From: an uncultured Erythrobacter sp.
Lineage (GTDB): Bacteria; Pseudomonadota; Alphaproteobacteria; Sphingomonadales; Sphingomonadaceae
Length of the DNA stretch: 64,000 nt
Assembly (NCBI GenBank): GCA_947488155.1
Contig: CANKYK010000001.1
Coordinates: 930,001-994,000, forward strand
Reading direction: 5' to 3'
In this document: positions 1 through 7,538 of the stretch, one piece after another
Position numbering within the stretch: the stretch's first letter is position 1
Layout: the number at the start of each line of letters is the position of its first letter
The notes under the pieces: generated by a model
Databases searched by the model: none
Seen by the model: the letters and a program-made list of their open reading frames with translations, nothing else
Told to the model about the DNA's origin: nothing
Made by a program: the position numbers and the translations under genes

Positions 1-1061
1 TCGTGCTCGTCCCACTCGAGTCCTCTAGGCTCTGAAAGGTCTGTAGAAATGTCTTTAAGCACTTGGCCGGTACGCGCCAGGTAAGCGGCTAAGCATGTTG
101 AATACATCGACCATTCAGCCATGTTTTCGCCTTTGATCAGATATCTTGCGGCTTCCTCTGGGTGCTCAATTGCCAGATCGACTAAATCGGGATTGCCTTT
201 TGTTATCAAGGCCACGCGGAAGTCGTGAAATGCATCATCAGAGCATCCCCCTCTTGCCGCATAGGCAAGCGCCCAAACATTCCAGTGATATAAGCGTTTC
301 ATGTTCTTGGCGTAGAGGGAATAGAACTTACGGATGCTTGGCCCGCTGAATTCTTCCAATCGCACCAACAATGCTGTGGGATCGAGCTCGTCAGAGGCAG
401 AGTTAGCATGGACGTCTTGAAGAAGTCCCCAAAAGGCAACCTCGTCTATCTTAAGATGAAGGGACTCTGCGAGAGGCTTTCGAAACGCTTCCCGTTTTAG
501 CATCTCGCGGGCCGCGACCGTCTCGGCAAGTCTGTCCTCAATCTCCGTGGCTCGATAGAACGCTGCCAAGTTGTCATATGCGGCCAAAGCATTGATCTTC
601 GCCTGTTCAGATCCGTTTCGAACATCCTCAAGATTGGGATACGCTTGTCGCTCCGCGTACGACTCAAGAAACTGCAGCTTCGTTTTCTCGGCGACATTGC
701 GCCAGATTTTCTCGACCAAGTCGGATCTGCCGTCCGCGCTCGCATGCTCAACAAAAACATTCACCCACTCAGGCACGGGCCAACAAAAGCCGCGATAGGC
801 TGAGGCGAGCGGCTCCCAAGCCTTCCGTGTGTAGTAGGCTTCGGTCATGATGTAGGTGGCTATCGCATACGGTGTGCAACCGTCCTGATTGTAGACTTTA
901 AGCTCCAGGTTATGGAGCAAAGCGTCAGAATCCTGGCTCCACGAGCGAAATTTCAACTTGTTTTTCAAACCTTCAATTTCGGCCGCAATCTCAGGATCAT
1001 CTGCGAAGATGAATGGTTTCATCACTTCTAAATCGAAAAATGCTGCAAGTGGGTCTCTCAT
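1..1061 (-). CDS. DUF4240-domain protein, 3' end off the window
   Basis: Reading the minus strand from the ATG at 1061 gives an open frame through the window edge (MRDPLAAFFDLEVMKPF...), absent from the ORF track because it has no stop inside the window. The stretch FWGLLQDV... followed by ARGGCSDDAFHDFRVALITKGNPDLVDLAI matches the pattern of the DUF4240 family, whose function is unknown. The N-terminal ~200 residues are not recognised. No signal peptide is seen, so it is probably cytoplasmic. It stands alone upstream of a small membrane protein gene on the same strand. The family call rests on motif memory; the function is open. Confidence 0.75.
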   Translation of the reverse strand, partial: MRDPLAAFFDLEVMKPFIFADDPEIAAEIEGLKNKLKFRSWSQDSDALLHNLELKVYNQDGCTPYAIATYIMTEAYYTRKAWEPLASAYRGFCWPVPEWVNVFVEHASADGRSDLVEKIWRNVAEKTKLQFLESYAERQAYPNLEDVRNGSEQAKINALAAYDNLAAFYRATEIEDRLAETVAAREMLKREAFRKPLAESLHLKIDEVAFWGLLQDVHANSASDELDPTALLVRLEEFSGPSIRKFYSLYAKNMKRLYHWNVWALAYAARGGCSDDAFHDFRVALITKGNPDLVDLAIEHPEEAARYLIKGENMAEWSMYSTCLAAYLARTGQVLKDISTDLSEPRGLEWDEH

Positions 1062-1172
1062 CCAAAATCCCTGCCTAAGAATGGTCTTGAGTTATGCGTT
1101 TTGACGCCCACGAAGGACCTGATCCGGAGCCTCCCGAGCCCACCTGAATTAGCTCTCAACTTGATTGGATCG

Positions 1173-1595
1173 TCAATCCGAGTCCGGGAAAATAATGGGT
1201 CTAAATGAAAGAAACGTAACAAGACCTACTGATAGTCCTGCGATCGAGAAAAGGATGTCATAAGGGTCATAAACTTGGTCACCTCCCAGATTGTGGAAAC
1301 CAAGTTCTTGGCTGATTACATAGAATGCAGCTGCGACGAACGCGCACGCACAAATCCATGGGAGGGTCAGAAACCGCTTTGCAAAAGCCACTCTCTGCGC
1401 GGCCAGCGATAGCAGCATCGCGAGAGCGAGAAACCCGACCAGCCCTTCAGCAAAGTTGGGAAATGAATAAAGAATGACCTCGAAAGCACCATTGGGAAGG
1501 GCCTCCACCAACTGAGAGCGAAAGCGTTTAAGAATGGCAAAGAGGAGAATTGTAACAATCTGGACGATGATAAGGGGCAGAAAGCGTGTTGTCAT
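1173..1595 (-). CDS. Small four-helix membrane protein, unknown function
   Basis: 140 residues, with about four hydrophobic segments (residues ~5-20, ~40-65, ~78-95 and ~120-135), so an inner-membrane protein. It starts with MTTRFLPLIIVQIVTILLFAILKRF, which could be a signal anchor. I do not recognise a family. It lies alone between the DUF4240 gene and the serine hydrolase gene, both on the same strand. The 63-residue ORF within it is a shadow. Confidence 0.6.
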   Translation of the reverse strand: MTTRFLPLIIVQIVTILLFAILKRFRSQLVEALPNGAFEVILYSFPNFAEGLVGFLALAMLLSLAAQRVAFAKRFLTLPWICACAFVAAAFYVISQELGFHNLGGDQVYDPYDILFSIAGLSVGLVTFLSFRPIIFPDSD

Positions 1596-1680
1596 TGTCT
1601 AGTCCATTCGTTCGCCGCCTGCCTAAACCAATTTGGATGATGATCTCTGGATCTTCAGCCAGGCACCAGCCTGCTTGCTT

Positions 1681-2940
1681 TCAATCTTCAAAAGCCGGGA
1701 CGATCCGTTCCGCTGCTATCTGCAGAGCCTTAGGGTCTCGCATCCCCGCTGTTGTCACAATGACCAGGTCCAGTTCCTCAATCAGGATTATGAACTGTCC
1801 ACCGCCACCTTGCGCTGAAGTTGCGAAATACGTCTTATCGCCGACTTTTAAGTCGGCACTCCACCAGAAATAGCCATATCCCTGACCAGAAACATCTTTG
1901 CCGCCGCCATATATGCGATCATCTCCATTGTAGAAAATTCTGCTGGTCGCTTTGGAGATGTAGGCTTCTGGTATCAGCTGCTCGCCGTTCCACTGGCCTT
2001 TGTTCATGGCAAGAGTGCCAAACTTGAGCATATCTCGTGAAGTGAAGCTGGATTTCCAGCCACCTGCCGGAATGCCTCCTAGACCGGCCCGCCATTCGTA
2101 ACCCGTAATGTCCAACTTTTCGATGAGCTCGGTTCTGACAAAGTTCTCAGCGCCGCCGGGAACTACGGCATCGATCACCTGCATGACCATCATGCTACTG
2201 TAGTTTCCGTAAGCGAATTCGGACAGAACCTCATCGGTTATCGGGCTGCTCTGTTCGAGTACCGACTGAGCGAGTTTCTGCCCATCGATCAGGTCGCGAT
2301 ACTGCTCAAACTCCTCGGCCTTCTCACCTTCGATACGAATGCCTGAGCGCATAGTCAGTGCTTGGTGTAACGTGACTTTGTCCGCGCCTTCGACAAGGTC
2401 GGATCGATCAATATCGTTTAGGAAGCTGATCACGGGTTTGTGCAGATCGTCCATGGTCAGATAGCCTAGCTGGATCGCGCGCCCCAGCGCGAGGCTGGTG
2501 TAGGTTTTCGTTGCTGATGCCTGTGGGTGGCTAAGATTGATCCGCCCCCGTTGATAATAGGACTCAAAAACAAGCTTGCCTTTGTGAGAGATAAGCAAAC
2601 TGTCGACTGCACCATGCTGACCGAGAGACAATTCCTCCGTCAGACCCAAAACCATCTGTCGGTCGCCGCCGTCTACGCCCAATTCACCGACGACAATGCC
2701 GTCGCCTCTGTCTTCAGGAGCAATCTCGAAAAAGCCGCCGTCGAGTACTGGCACCTCTCGGATGTCTAATAGATCACTGCCGTCTTCAATTGGCCACGCT
2801 GATGAAACATAGTCCGCATTGGGATCGCCCCAGTGCACCGAATTTTGCGCATCATTTTGCGCCTTTATCGGCTGAGTTGGCAGGCCGATCATTACGAGGG
2901 GCGCCATCGTGAGAGGGATGAGATGTAAGACACGCTTCAT
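1681..2940 (-). CDS. Serine hydrolase, beta-lactamase class C / AmpC-like family, secreted
   Basis: 419 residues with a cleavable-looking signal peptide (MKRVLHLIPLTMAPLVMIGLPTQPIKAQ). The beta-lactamase/penicillin-binding fold is indicated by the SxxK motif SATK (Ser142, Lys145), the YxN motif YGN (244-246) and a glycine-rich SAQGGGGQ near the C-terminus in place of the usual KTG/HxG strand. Members are periplasmic esterases, peptidases or amidases of mostly unknown substrate. The sequence does not show that this is a true beta-lactamase. It is monocistronic or read with the preceding TraB-like gene. Confidence 0.85.
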   Translation of the reverse strand: MKRVLHLIPLTMAPLVMIGLPTQPIKAQNDAQNSVHWGDPNADYVSSAWPIEDGSDLLDIREVPVLDGGFFEIAPEDRGDGIVVGELGVDGGDRQMVLGLTEELSLGQHGAVDSLLISHKGKLVFESYYQRGRINLSHPQASATKTYTSLALGRAIQLGYLTMDDLHKPVISFLNDIDRSDLVEGADKVTLHQALTMRSGIRIEGEKAEEFEQYRDLIDGQKLAQSVLEQSSPITDEVLSEFAYGNYSSMMVMQVIDAVVPGGAENFVRTELIEKLDITGYEWRAGLGGIPAGGWKSSFTSRDMLKFGTLAMNKGQWNGEQLIPEAYISKATSRIFYNGDDRIYGGGKDVSGQGYGYFWWSADLKVGDKTYFATSAQGGGGQFIILIEELDLVIVTTAGMRDPKALQIAAERIVPAFED

Positions 2941-2991
2941 GATCTATCCTTTGAAAGGCTCATCTTCTTGTCGTTGGGTACGGGTAGAGAA

Positions 2992-3945
2992 TTACTCGCT
3001 ATTCAACCGCACCACATCGAAACCATCCGCTTCCAGCATGGCAATCAGACTATCTTCGCCAGCGAGGTGACCAAGCCCGACGGTAAAGAACACGGTGCCT
3101 TCGTGCTCTGCCATCAGGGTCTTGATCCGATCACGCCAAGTTTCATTACGGCTCACCAGCATTGCATTGTAAATCGCCTCACTCGACCAGGCACCTTCCT
3201 CTCCGTGCAAGAGCCGCCCTATCAGTTCAACATCGCCAGACAGCCATGCATCAGCGATCATCGCTTGCTGGTCCGGCCTGTCGCGCAAGGACCGCGCGCT
3301 ATGCAGGAGCATGCCCACTTGTTCCTCTTCCGAAAACCTCGCCATGACTTGCATCAGATCTGACGGGCCCTCCAGCGATCTAACCTCGATGGCACGATCT
3401 TTCGCCATGCCTAGCAGTTGGTTCGATGGAACGTTCTCCAGATCATAGCCACCCTGCGAGATCGCCAATACGCCAAGTTGAATGGAAGCAAGCCAAGGCC
3501 TTAGAGGATCAAGGGCCGATAAAGGTGCTCCAATTGCGGTTGAGATGGCGTTGAGTTCGTCGCGCTCATTCTCATCAAGTTGCGAGCTGAGGCTGCGCCC
3601 GTCCGTATTAAGGCCGATCTGCGGAATAAGTGACTGGACAGCGGCCTGCGATTCTGGCGAGCTGCTATCGGTTTCAATCAGAAACAGATTGGCGTCAGTG
3701 AGAGAATCCGAGATCAGTTTGCTTTGCCAATCAGTGCCGGGTTTGAGAACCGGTGCAAATCCAAACAGATGAATGGTCGTATCTTCATCGCTGATTGTCC
3801 AAAGCGCGGGACCGGGGGTTGGCGCGCCCTCCACTGCCGAAACGGGTTCGCTCGAGCGTGCGGTCGCGCAAGCTGTGAGCGCACCTGCAAGCAGAGGTAT
3901 AGCTAGAAATTTGAGTGCAGCTGTCCTGTATGGCGAAAACACCAT
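2992..3945 (-). CDS. TraB/GumN family lipoprotein
   Basis: 317 residues starting MVFSPYRTAALKFLAIPLLAGALTAC, a lipoprotein signal with lipobox LTAC. The body begins TIHLFGFAPVLKPG and ends FFTVGLGHLAGEDSLIAMLEADGFDVVRL, the paired motifs of the TraB/PrgY/GumN family (a Tiki-like putative metalloprotease fold). The usual GxxH near the N-terminus appears weakened to LFGF here, so the activity may be altered, while the C-terminal GLGHL motif is intact. The gene lies ~50 bp upstream of the serine hydrolase on the same strand, so they may be cotranscribed. Confidence 0.8.
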   Translation of the reverse strand: MVFSPYRTAALKFLAIPLLAGALTACATARSSEPVSAVEGAPTPGPALWTISDEDTTIHLFGFAPVLKPGTDWQSKLISDSLTDANLFLIETDSSSPESQAAVQSLIPQIGLNTDGRSLSSQLDENERDELNAISTAIGAPLSALDPLRPWLASIQLGVLAISQGGYDLENVPSNQLLGMAKDRAIEVRSLEGPSDLMQVMARFSEEEQVGMLLHSARSLRDRPDQQAMIADAWLSGDVELIGRLLHGEEGAWSSEAIYNAMLVSRNETWRDRIKTLMAEHEGTVFFTVGLGHLAGEDSLIAMLEADGFDVVRLNSE

Positions 3946-3977
3946 GAGAATTCTCCAAATGTTAGATGGTTAAGGGG

Positions 3978-4634
3978 TCAGTTTGTTATCGAACGGCGGA
4001 AGTTCTGGCGGGCAGCAAGCTGACGCGCTTGCAGCCAAGTTAAGGCCTTGAGAGCGCAAATAAGTCCGAGCAGGATCCACTGCGCCATTTGCCCGCCGAC
4101 CAAAAACGGCAGCGGCAATGTAACAAGGACGATTGTCACAAGCCTCCGCCCGAGCATACGATGCGTTTTCGTCCAAACAGTGTGGTCAGAAAGGGTAGCG
4201 GCAGTGCGAAACCCGACCTTGCCTTCAAATGGCACCGTTACAACAAAGTTGCCGATCAAACCGAATGCGAGCGCGATGAAGTAGAAAAATGCAATCTGCG
4301 AACCTTCGGATTCAATAAAACCGTACAGATCGAGTGGAATGAGAACTTGCATCAGCAAGCCCGCCAAGGCGAACAACTGCACAGATAAAGCAGGAAGAAT
4401 TGCAGCCTTCCCTGATGTCTCGGCCAGACGCCGACGTTTGAACCAAATGGTTGGAACCGTCAGCAACAGGCCGAAGCCGGCCCAGAACAGCGGGAATGTT
4501 ATGACGCTTAGCATTTGTGATTTGAATTCGGTCAATCCTGCCTTTTCCGGCGGGTATCCATTGGCCCAAAGGGTGATGCCGATACAGGCGGTGAGCGCCA
4601 CGATGATTGCAGCGGTGAAGAGAGACTGTCTCAT
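3978..4634 (-). CDS. SdpI-family membrane protein
   Basis: 218 residues with about six membrane segments. The central stretch IGNFVVTVPFEGKVGFRTAATLSDHTVWTKTHRMLGRRL matches the SdpI-family signature (a GN...GxRT...W.KTHR pattern). In Bacillus, SdpI gives immunity to the SdpC toxin and sequesters the repressor SdpR; in proteobacteria the role is unproven. The ATG overlaps the stop of the upstream ArsR-type regulator (ATGA), indicating translational coupling. No sdpC-like toxin gene is adjacent. Confidence 0.82.
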   Translation of the reverse strand: MRQSLFTAAIIVALTACIGITLWANGYPPEKAGLTEFKSQMLSVITFPLFWAGFGLLLTVPTIWFKRRRLAETSGKAAILPALSVQLFALAGLLMQVLIPLDLYGFIESEGSQIAFFYFIALAFGLIGNFVVTVPFEGKVGFRTAATLSDHTVWTKTHRMLGRRLVTIVLVTLPLPFLVGGQMAQWILLGLICALKALTWLQARQLAARQNFRRSITN

Positions 4635-4957
4635 GGGCTTGGTTCCGGTTTTCTAGAATTGGATGCTGCACTGCTTTTGCTGGCGGCCGCATCATTGTGG
4701 CCAAGCAAGTCCATCAAAGCGGACATCGCTTCTTCAGCTACTGTTGCGTTCAGATGATATGTGATGGTGACCCCATCTCTCTCGCCTCGGATGAGATCAG
4801 CTCCTTTAAGAGCAGAGAAATGGGTCGACATCGTCGGCTTGGAAACCTGATACGCCTCAGCGAGGTCTCCAGCGGTGGCAGGACCATCCTTGAGCCGCGC
4901 AACAATATCGCGGCGGATCGGATGGTTGAGCGCTTTCAGGACTTCGGCGAGCTTCAT
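4631..4957 (-). CDS. ArsR/SdpR-type winged-helix repressor
   Basis: 108 residues. The winged helix covers residues ~5-90 with recognition helix VSKPTMSTHFSALKGADLI, followed by a wing ERDGVTITYHL. There are no cysteine metal-binding motifs, which fits an SdpR-like (autorepressor, partner of SdpI) rather than a metal-sensing ArsR. It is the first gene of a two-gene operon with the SdpI-like protein. AT-rich repeats just upstream may be its operator. Confidence 0.85.
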   Translation of the reverse strand: MKLAEVLKALNHPIRRDIVARLKDGPATAGDLAEAYQVSKPTMSTHFSALKGADLIRGERDGVTITYHLNATVAEEAMSALMDLLGHNDAAASKSSAASNSRKPEPSP

Positions 4958-4962
4958 TCCCC

Positions 4963-5001
4963 TTAGTTAGGGATAGATCTAATTAGAGTCAAGGCTAATT
5001 A
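4963..5001. promoter_or_regulatory. Candidate operator/promoter of the ArsR-SdpI operon
   Basis: Immediately upstream of the regulator start, the AT-rich string has TTAGTTAG then CTAATTA at 4979-4985 and again at 4995-5001. The two CTAATTA copies are 16 bp apart start to start, and the TTAG/CTAA pairs form inverted repeats. The position and AT-richness suggest autorepressor binding. This is inferred from repeats alone. Confidence 0.4.
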
Positions 5002-5319
5002 AAGGGATCGCATCTAATGATGATGAGTCGGAGTGGCATCATGGCCGGTTCCACTCCCAATGATGGTCATTCTATAGCTGACACGAGACACCTCAAAGCC
5101 AACGCTCAAGTGAGTTCCGGGTACAGTATACTTAACTGACTGTAGCGGCCCACAGCCAAAGCCTCGCCCTCGCGGTCAGACTTGTGCGCATCGTCGTTCC
5201 CCGCATCACGTAACCCAGCGCGGCTATCGCCACTTGCCCATGCTCCTTTTGGGCAATGATCGCACGCATCGCAAAGTCATTTGCTTGGGATTAAGACCGG
5301 CGAAACCCGCGCACCATTG

Positions 5320-5352
5320 AGGGTGTTACCCCGGATCAAGCCCGGGATGACG
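5320..5352. repeat. Intergenic palindrome, CCCGGATCAAGCCCGGG type
   Basis: ACCCCGGATCAAGCCCGGGATGACGA contains an imperfect inverted repeat around CCGG/CCGGG with a TCAAGC centre. This resembles the abundant short palindromes in sphingomonad intergenic regions. Confidence 0.55.
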
Positions 5353-5429
5353 AATGAAGCGGGCTGCGATGGCCACCAAACTTGACCGTTCCTTCCTGCA
5401 TCACCCCAAATCCAAACACGTCATGCTGA

Positions 5430-5457
5430 ATTCAGTTCAGCATCCATCGCCGCGCGC
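5430..5457. repeat. Intergenic palindrome, ATGCTGAA...TTCAGCAT
   Basis: GTCATGCTGAATTCAGTTCAGCATCC has perfect 8-base arms ATGCTGAA / TTCAGCAT with a short centre. It is of the same class as the next element. Confidence 0.6.
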
Positions 5458-5479
5458 TACTGGAGATGTTTGTTCTGAG

Positions 5480-5512
5480 GATGGACCCTGAACCAAGTTC
5501 AGGGTGACGACA
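5480..5512. repeat. Intergenic palindrome, CCCTGAA...TTCAGGG
   Basis: GGACCCTGAACCAAGTTCAGGGTGACGA has perfect 7-base arms CCCTGAA / TTCAGGG around CCAAG. Together with the previous element it forms a small REP-like cluster between convergent or spaced transcription units. Confidence 0.6.
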
Positions 5513-5709
5513 CGGGGTAAGGCATGGCAGCGAGCCAATTTTCCTACTCGATGCGCCTTCGCTAGAACTGCGGCATGCCTTTGCTCCACGCTCTCCACCC
5601 GCACCTTAATCGAGTAAATCGATCAATCAGCGCGGCTGTGATCGATTGGTTTTTTGACCATGACTGTGTTCCAGCCGTTCCAAGCGTGCCTCACATGCGA
5701 TGGATGGAG

Positions 5710-6708
5710 CTAGGTCAAAATCCGCTCAAACAGCCAGAAGCTGGCGATGGTGCCGATGGCGTAGGTGATGAGCTTCAGAGCAATCGGCCATGCCTGAGGC
5801 GCCCAGCGGAGGACCAGCCAGCGCAGGCAGAGCGCAACGGCGATGACCAGCAATTGCCCCGCCTCAACGCCAATGTTGAAGGCCAGCAAGGCGGCGGGCA
5901 TCTCGCCAGGTGGCAGGCCAATCTCCGACAGCGCGCCCGCAAAGCCAAACCCATGCAGCAGGCCGAAACCCAGCGCGACCAGCCACGGCGCGCGCTGTGT
6001 CCAGCTCCTCGGGCGATCCGGCTTGCCGCGACCGTGCAGCTCCACCGCCAGAAACAGGATAGACAGCGCGATCAGCGCCTCTACGGGTCGCTGCAGCAAT
6101 CCGGCATAGCCCAATGTGGTCGCGACCAAGGTAACCGAGTGCGCTACCGTGAAGGCCGTGGCCGCTTTAACGACCGACCAGCCGCCGCGCACCAGCAGCA
6201 CCAGCGCGATGACGAACAGCAGATGGTCCCAGCCAAGCACAATGTGCTCAACCCCGATGGCAAAGTAGCTGCGCGCGACGCCCCAAGTGGTGGGCGCGGC
6301 GGCGATGAGAACGCTTGGCATGTCGGACGTCAGCCGAGAGGTCTGCGACGCTTGCCCAATCGGAACCACCCGCAGCAGCGCATCCGAACCGCTGGGCAGC
6401 GCAGCAAAGCCAATCCGCTGATCCGCAAGCGCGCCCTCGCATTGCAACCGACCGTGGCCAAGCTGTGCTAGCGGGGCAGCGCGAAGAACGGGCCCTTCGA
6501 TAAAGGCGCAGTTCTCCGGGATCACCAGCGCTGGAACGGGACCGGCAGCCTGGTCGGCCGATGCGACGGGCAGCTTCCAATCGAGCAGCCACTCGCCTGC
6601 CTCTTGCTCAGACAGTTCAACAACGGCGGGGCGGATCTCATCAGCGGACGCGGGCACAGCAAGCAGCACCGCGGCACACGTCAGCAGCCATCCAAGCCAT
6701 GACCTCAC
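5710..6708 (-). CDS. HupE/UreJ-type membrane protein
   Basis: 332 residues with an N-terminal signal (MRSWLGWLLTCAAVLLAVPASA), a periplasmic domain of ~130 residues, then about seven membrane helices. The motif YFAIGVEHIVLGWDHLLFVIALVLL is typical of the HupE/UreJ_2 family, whose relatives are nickel/cobalt permeases or hydrogenase accessory proteins. No hydrogenase or urease genes are nearby, so the substrate is unknown. Its ATG overlaps the stop of the upstream isomerase gene (ATGA), so it is the last gene of a three-gene coupled operon. Confidence 0.82.
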   Translation of the reverse strand: MRSWLGWLLTCAAVLLAVPASADEIRPAVVELSEQEAGEWLLDWKLPVASADQAAGPVPALVIPENCAFIEGPVLRAAPLAQLGHGRLQCEGALADQRIGFAALPSGSDALLRVVPIGQASQTSRLTSDMPSVLIAAAPTTWGVARSYFAIGVEHIVLGWDHLLFVIALVLLVRGGWSVVKAATAFTVAHSVTLVATTLGYAGLLQRPVEALIALSILFLAVELHGRGKPDRPRSWTQRAPWLVALGFGLLHGFGFAGALSEIGLPPGEMPAALLAFNIGVEAGQLLVIAVALCLRWLVLRWAPQAWPIALKLITYAIGTIASFWLFERILT

Positions 6709-7538
6709 TCAGCGATCTCAACCGTGTAGGCGCCGCGCAGCAGTTCGTAGGCCGCTTCCTTGCGGGAGGCGATCGTCTCGCTGCGCCAATCGTTCAGGAC
6801 TTGGTCGCGAACCTCGGTAAAGTCGGGCGCAGCCGCGCTGGTTCTCGCTCGCAATCGGACCACATGCCACCCGAAGCCAGAGCGCAAAGGTCCTTGCCAA
6901 CTATCTCCGGGATCAAGCTTAGCGAGCTCCTTCAAGAACACCTCACCAAAGCGGGTGTCGACTTCGCGCGCAGGCATCCCTTGCGCGGACGCGGGCAAGC
7001 TGATGGTCTCGCCGGTGGCGCTCCAATCAGTGCCCGAGGTGAGACCGGCAATCGCAGACTTGGCCGCACTCTCACTCTCGAAATAGAGCTGGTCAAAGCT
7101 GTAGCTCACTGCGCCGGCATAACGCTCCGCATTGGCCTCATACCAAGCGCGCAAGGTCTCGTCAGAAGGCGTCGCAGCTTCTGCACGTGCGCCGGCCGCG
7201 AGGTCCATCTTGCTCGCAAGCCTTCGCCTAACGACAGCATCGCCCTGATCAAAACCCAGACGCAGCGCCTCGCGATACAGCACTTCATCGCGGACAAACC
7301 GCTCAATCTGCTGATCAAGCTCCGCATCAGTTGGCGCCCGGCCCAAGGTCCGCTCAAATCTCAGGGACAGGTCGGCCTGGACCGCGCGATCGATGTCTAT
7401 CGTTCGGTTGGCGGGATCGACCTCGTCGCCGCGCCAAGCAAACAGGGCAAAGACGAGCGCGCCCGCGGCCAGGAAATGGACCAGCGGTTCGCGTGTCCAA
7501 TTGGGCCAGGTTCTGACCCCGTCGTCAGGCTCGCTCAC
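6705..7538 (-). CDS. Parvulin-type peptidyl-prolyl cis-trans isomerase, membrane-anchored
   Basis: 277 residues from the GTG at 7538, chosen because GTGA overlaps the TGA of the upstream DUF3604 gene. The ORF-track start 17 codons upstream would run into that gene. Residues ~20-40 form a membrane anchor (FLAAGALVFALFAW). A SurA/PpiC-like N-terminal region (FVRDEVLYREALRLGFDQGDAVVRRRLASKM) is followed by a rotamase-like part (GEVFLKELAKLDPGDSWQGPLRSGFGWHVVRL). It probably folds exported proteins in the periplasm. Its partners in the operon suggest a shared envelope function. Confidence 0.83.
   Translation of the reverse strand: MSEPDDGVRTWPNWTREPLVHFLAAGALVFALFAWRGDEVDPANRTIDIDRAVQADLSLRFERTLGRAPTDAELDQQIERFVRDEVLYREALRLGFDQGDAVVRRRLASKMDLAAGARAEAATPSDETLRAWYEANAERYAGAVSYSFDQLYFESESAAKSAIAGLTSGTDWSATGETISLPASAQGMPAREVDTRFGEVFLKELAKLDPGDSWQGPLRSGFGWHVVRLRARTSAAAPDFTEVRDQVLNDWRSETIASRKEAAYELLRGAYTVEIAE

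Larger units (their letters stand above)
5002..5709. other. Gene-free stretch with palindromic repeats
   Basis: About 700 bp without a convincing gene; ORFs entering here from the right are antisense shadows of the HupE-like gene. It holds three palindromic elements (listed separately) in its second half. The first half (5002-5310) shows nothing recognisable. Confidence 0.6.

Noticed and set aside
5575-6471. 298-residue plus-strand ORF
   Set aside because: Antisense shadow of the HupE-like gene; Arg/Gln/Pro-rich composition with no recognisable domain.
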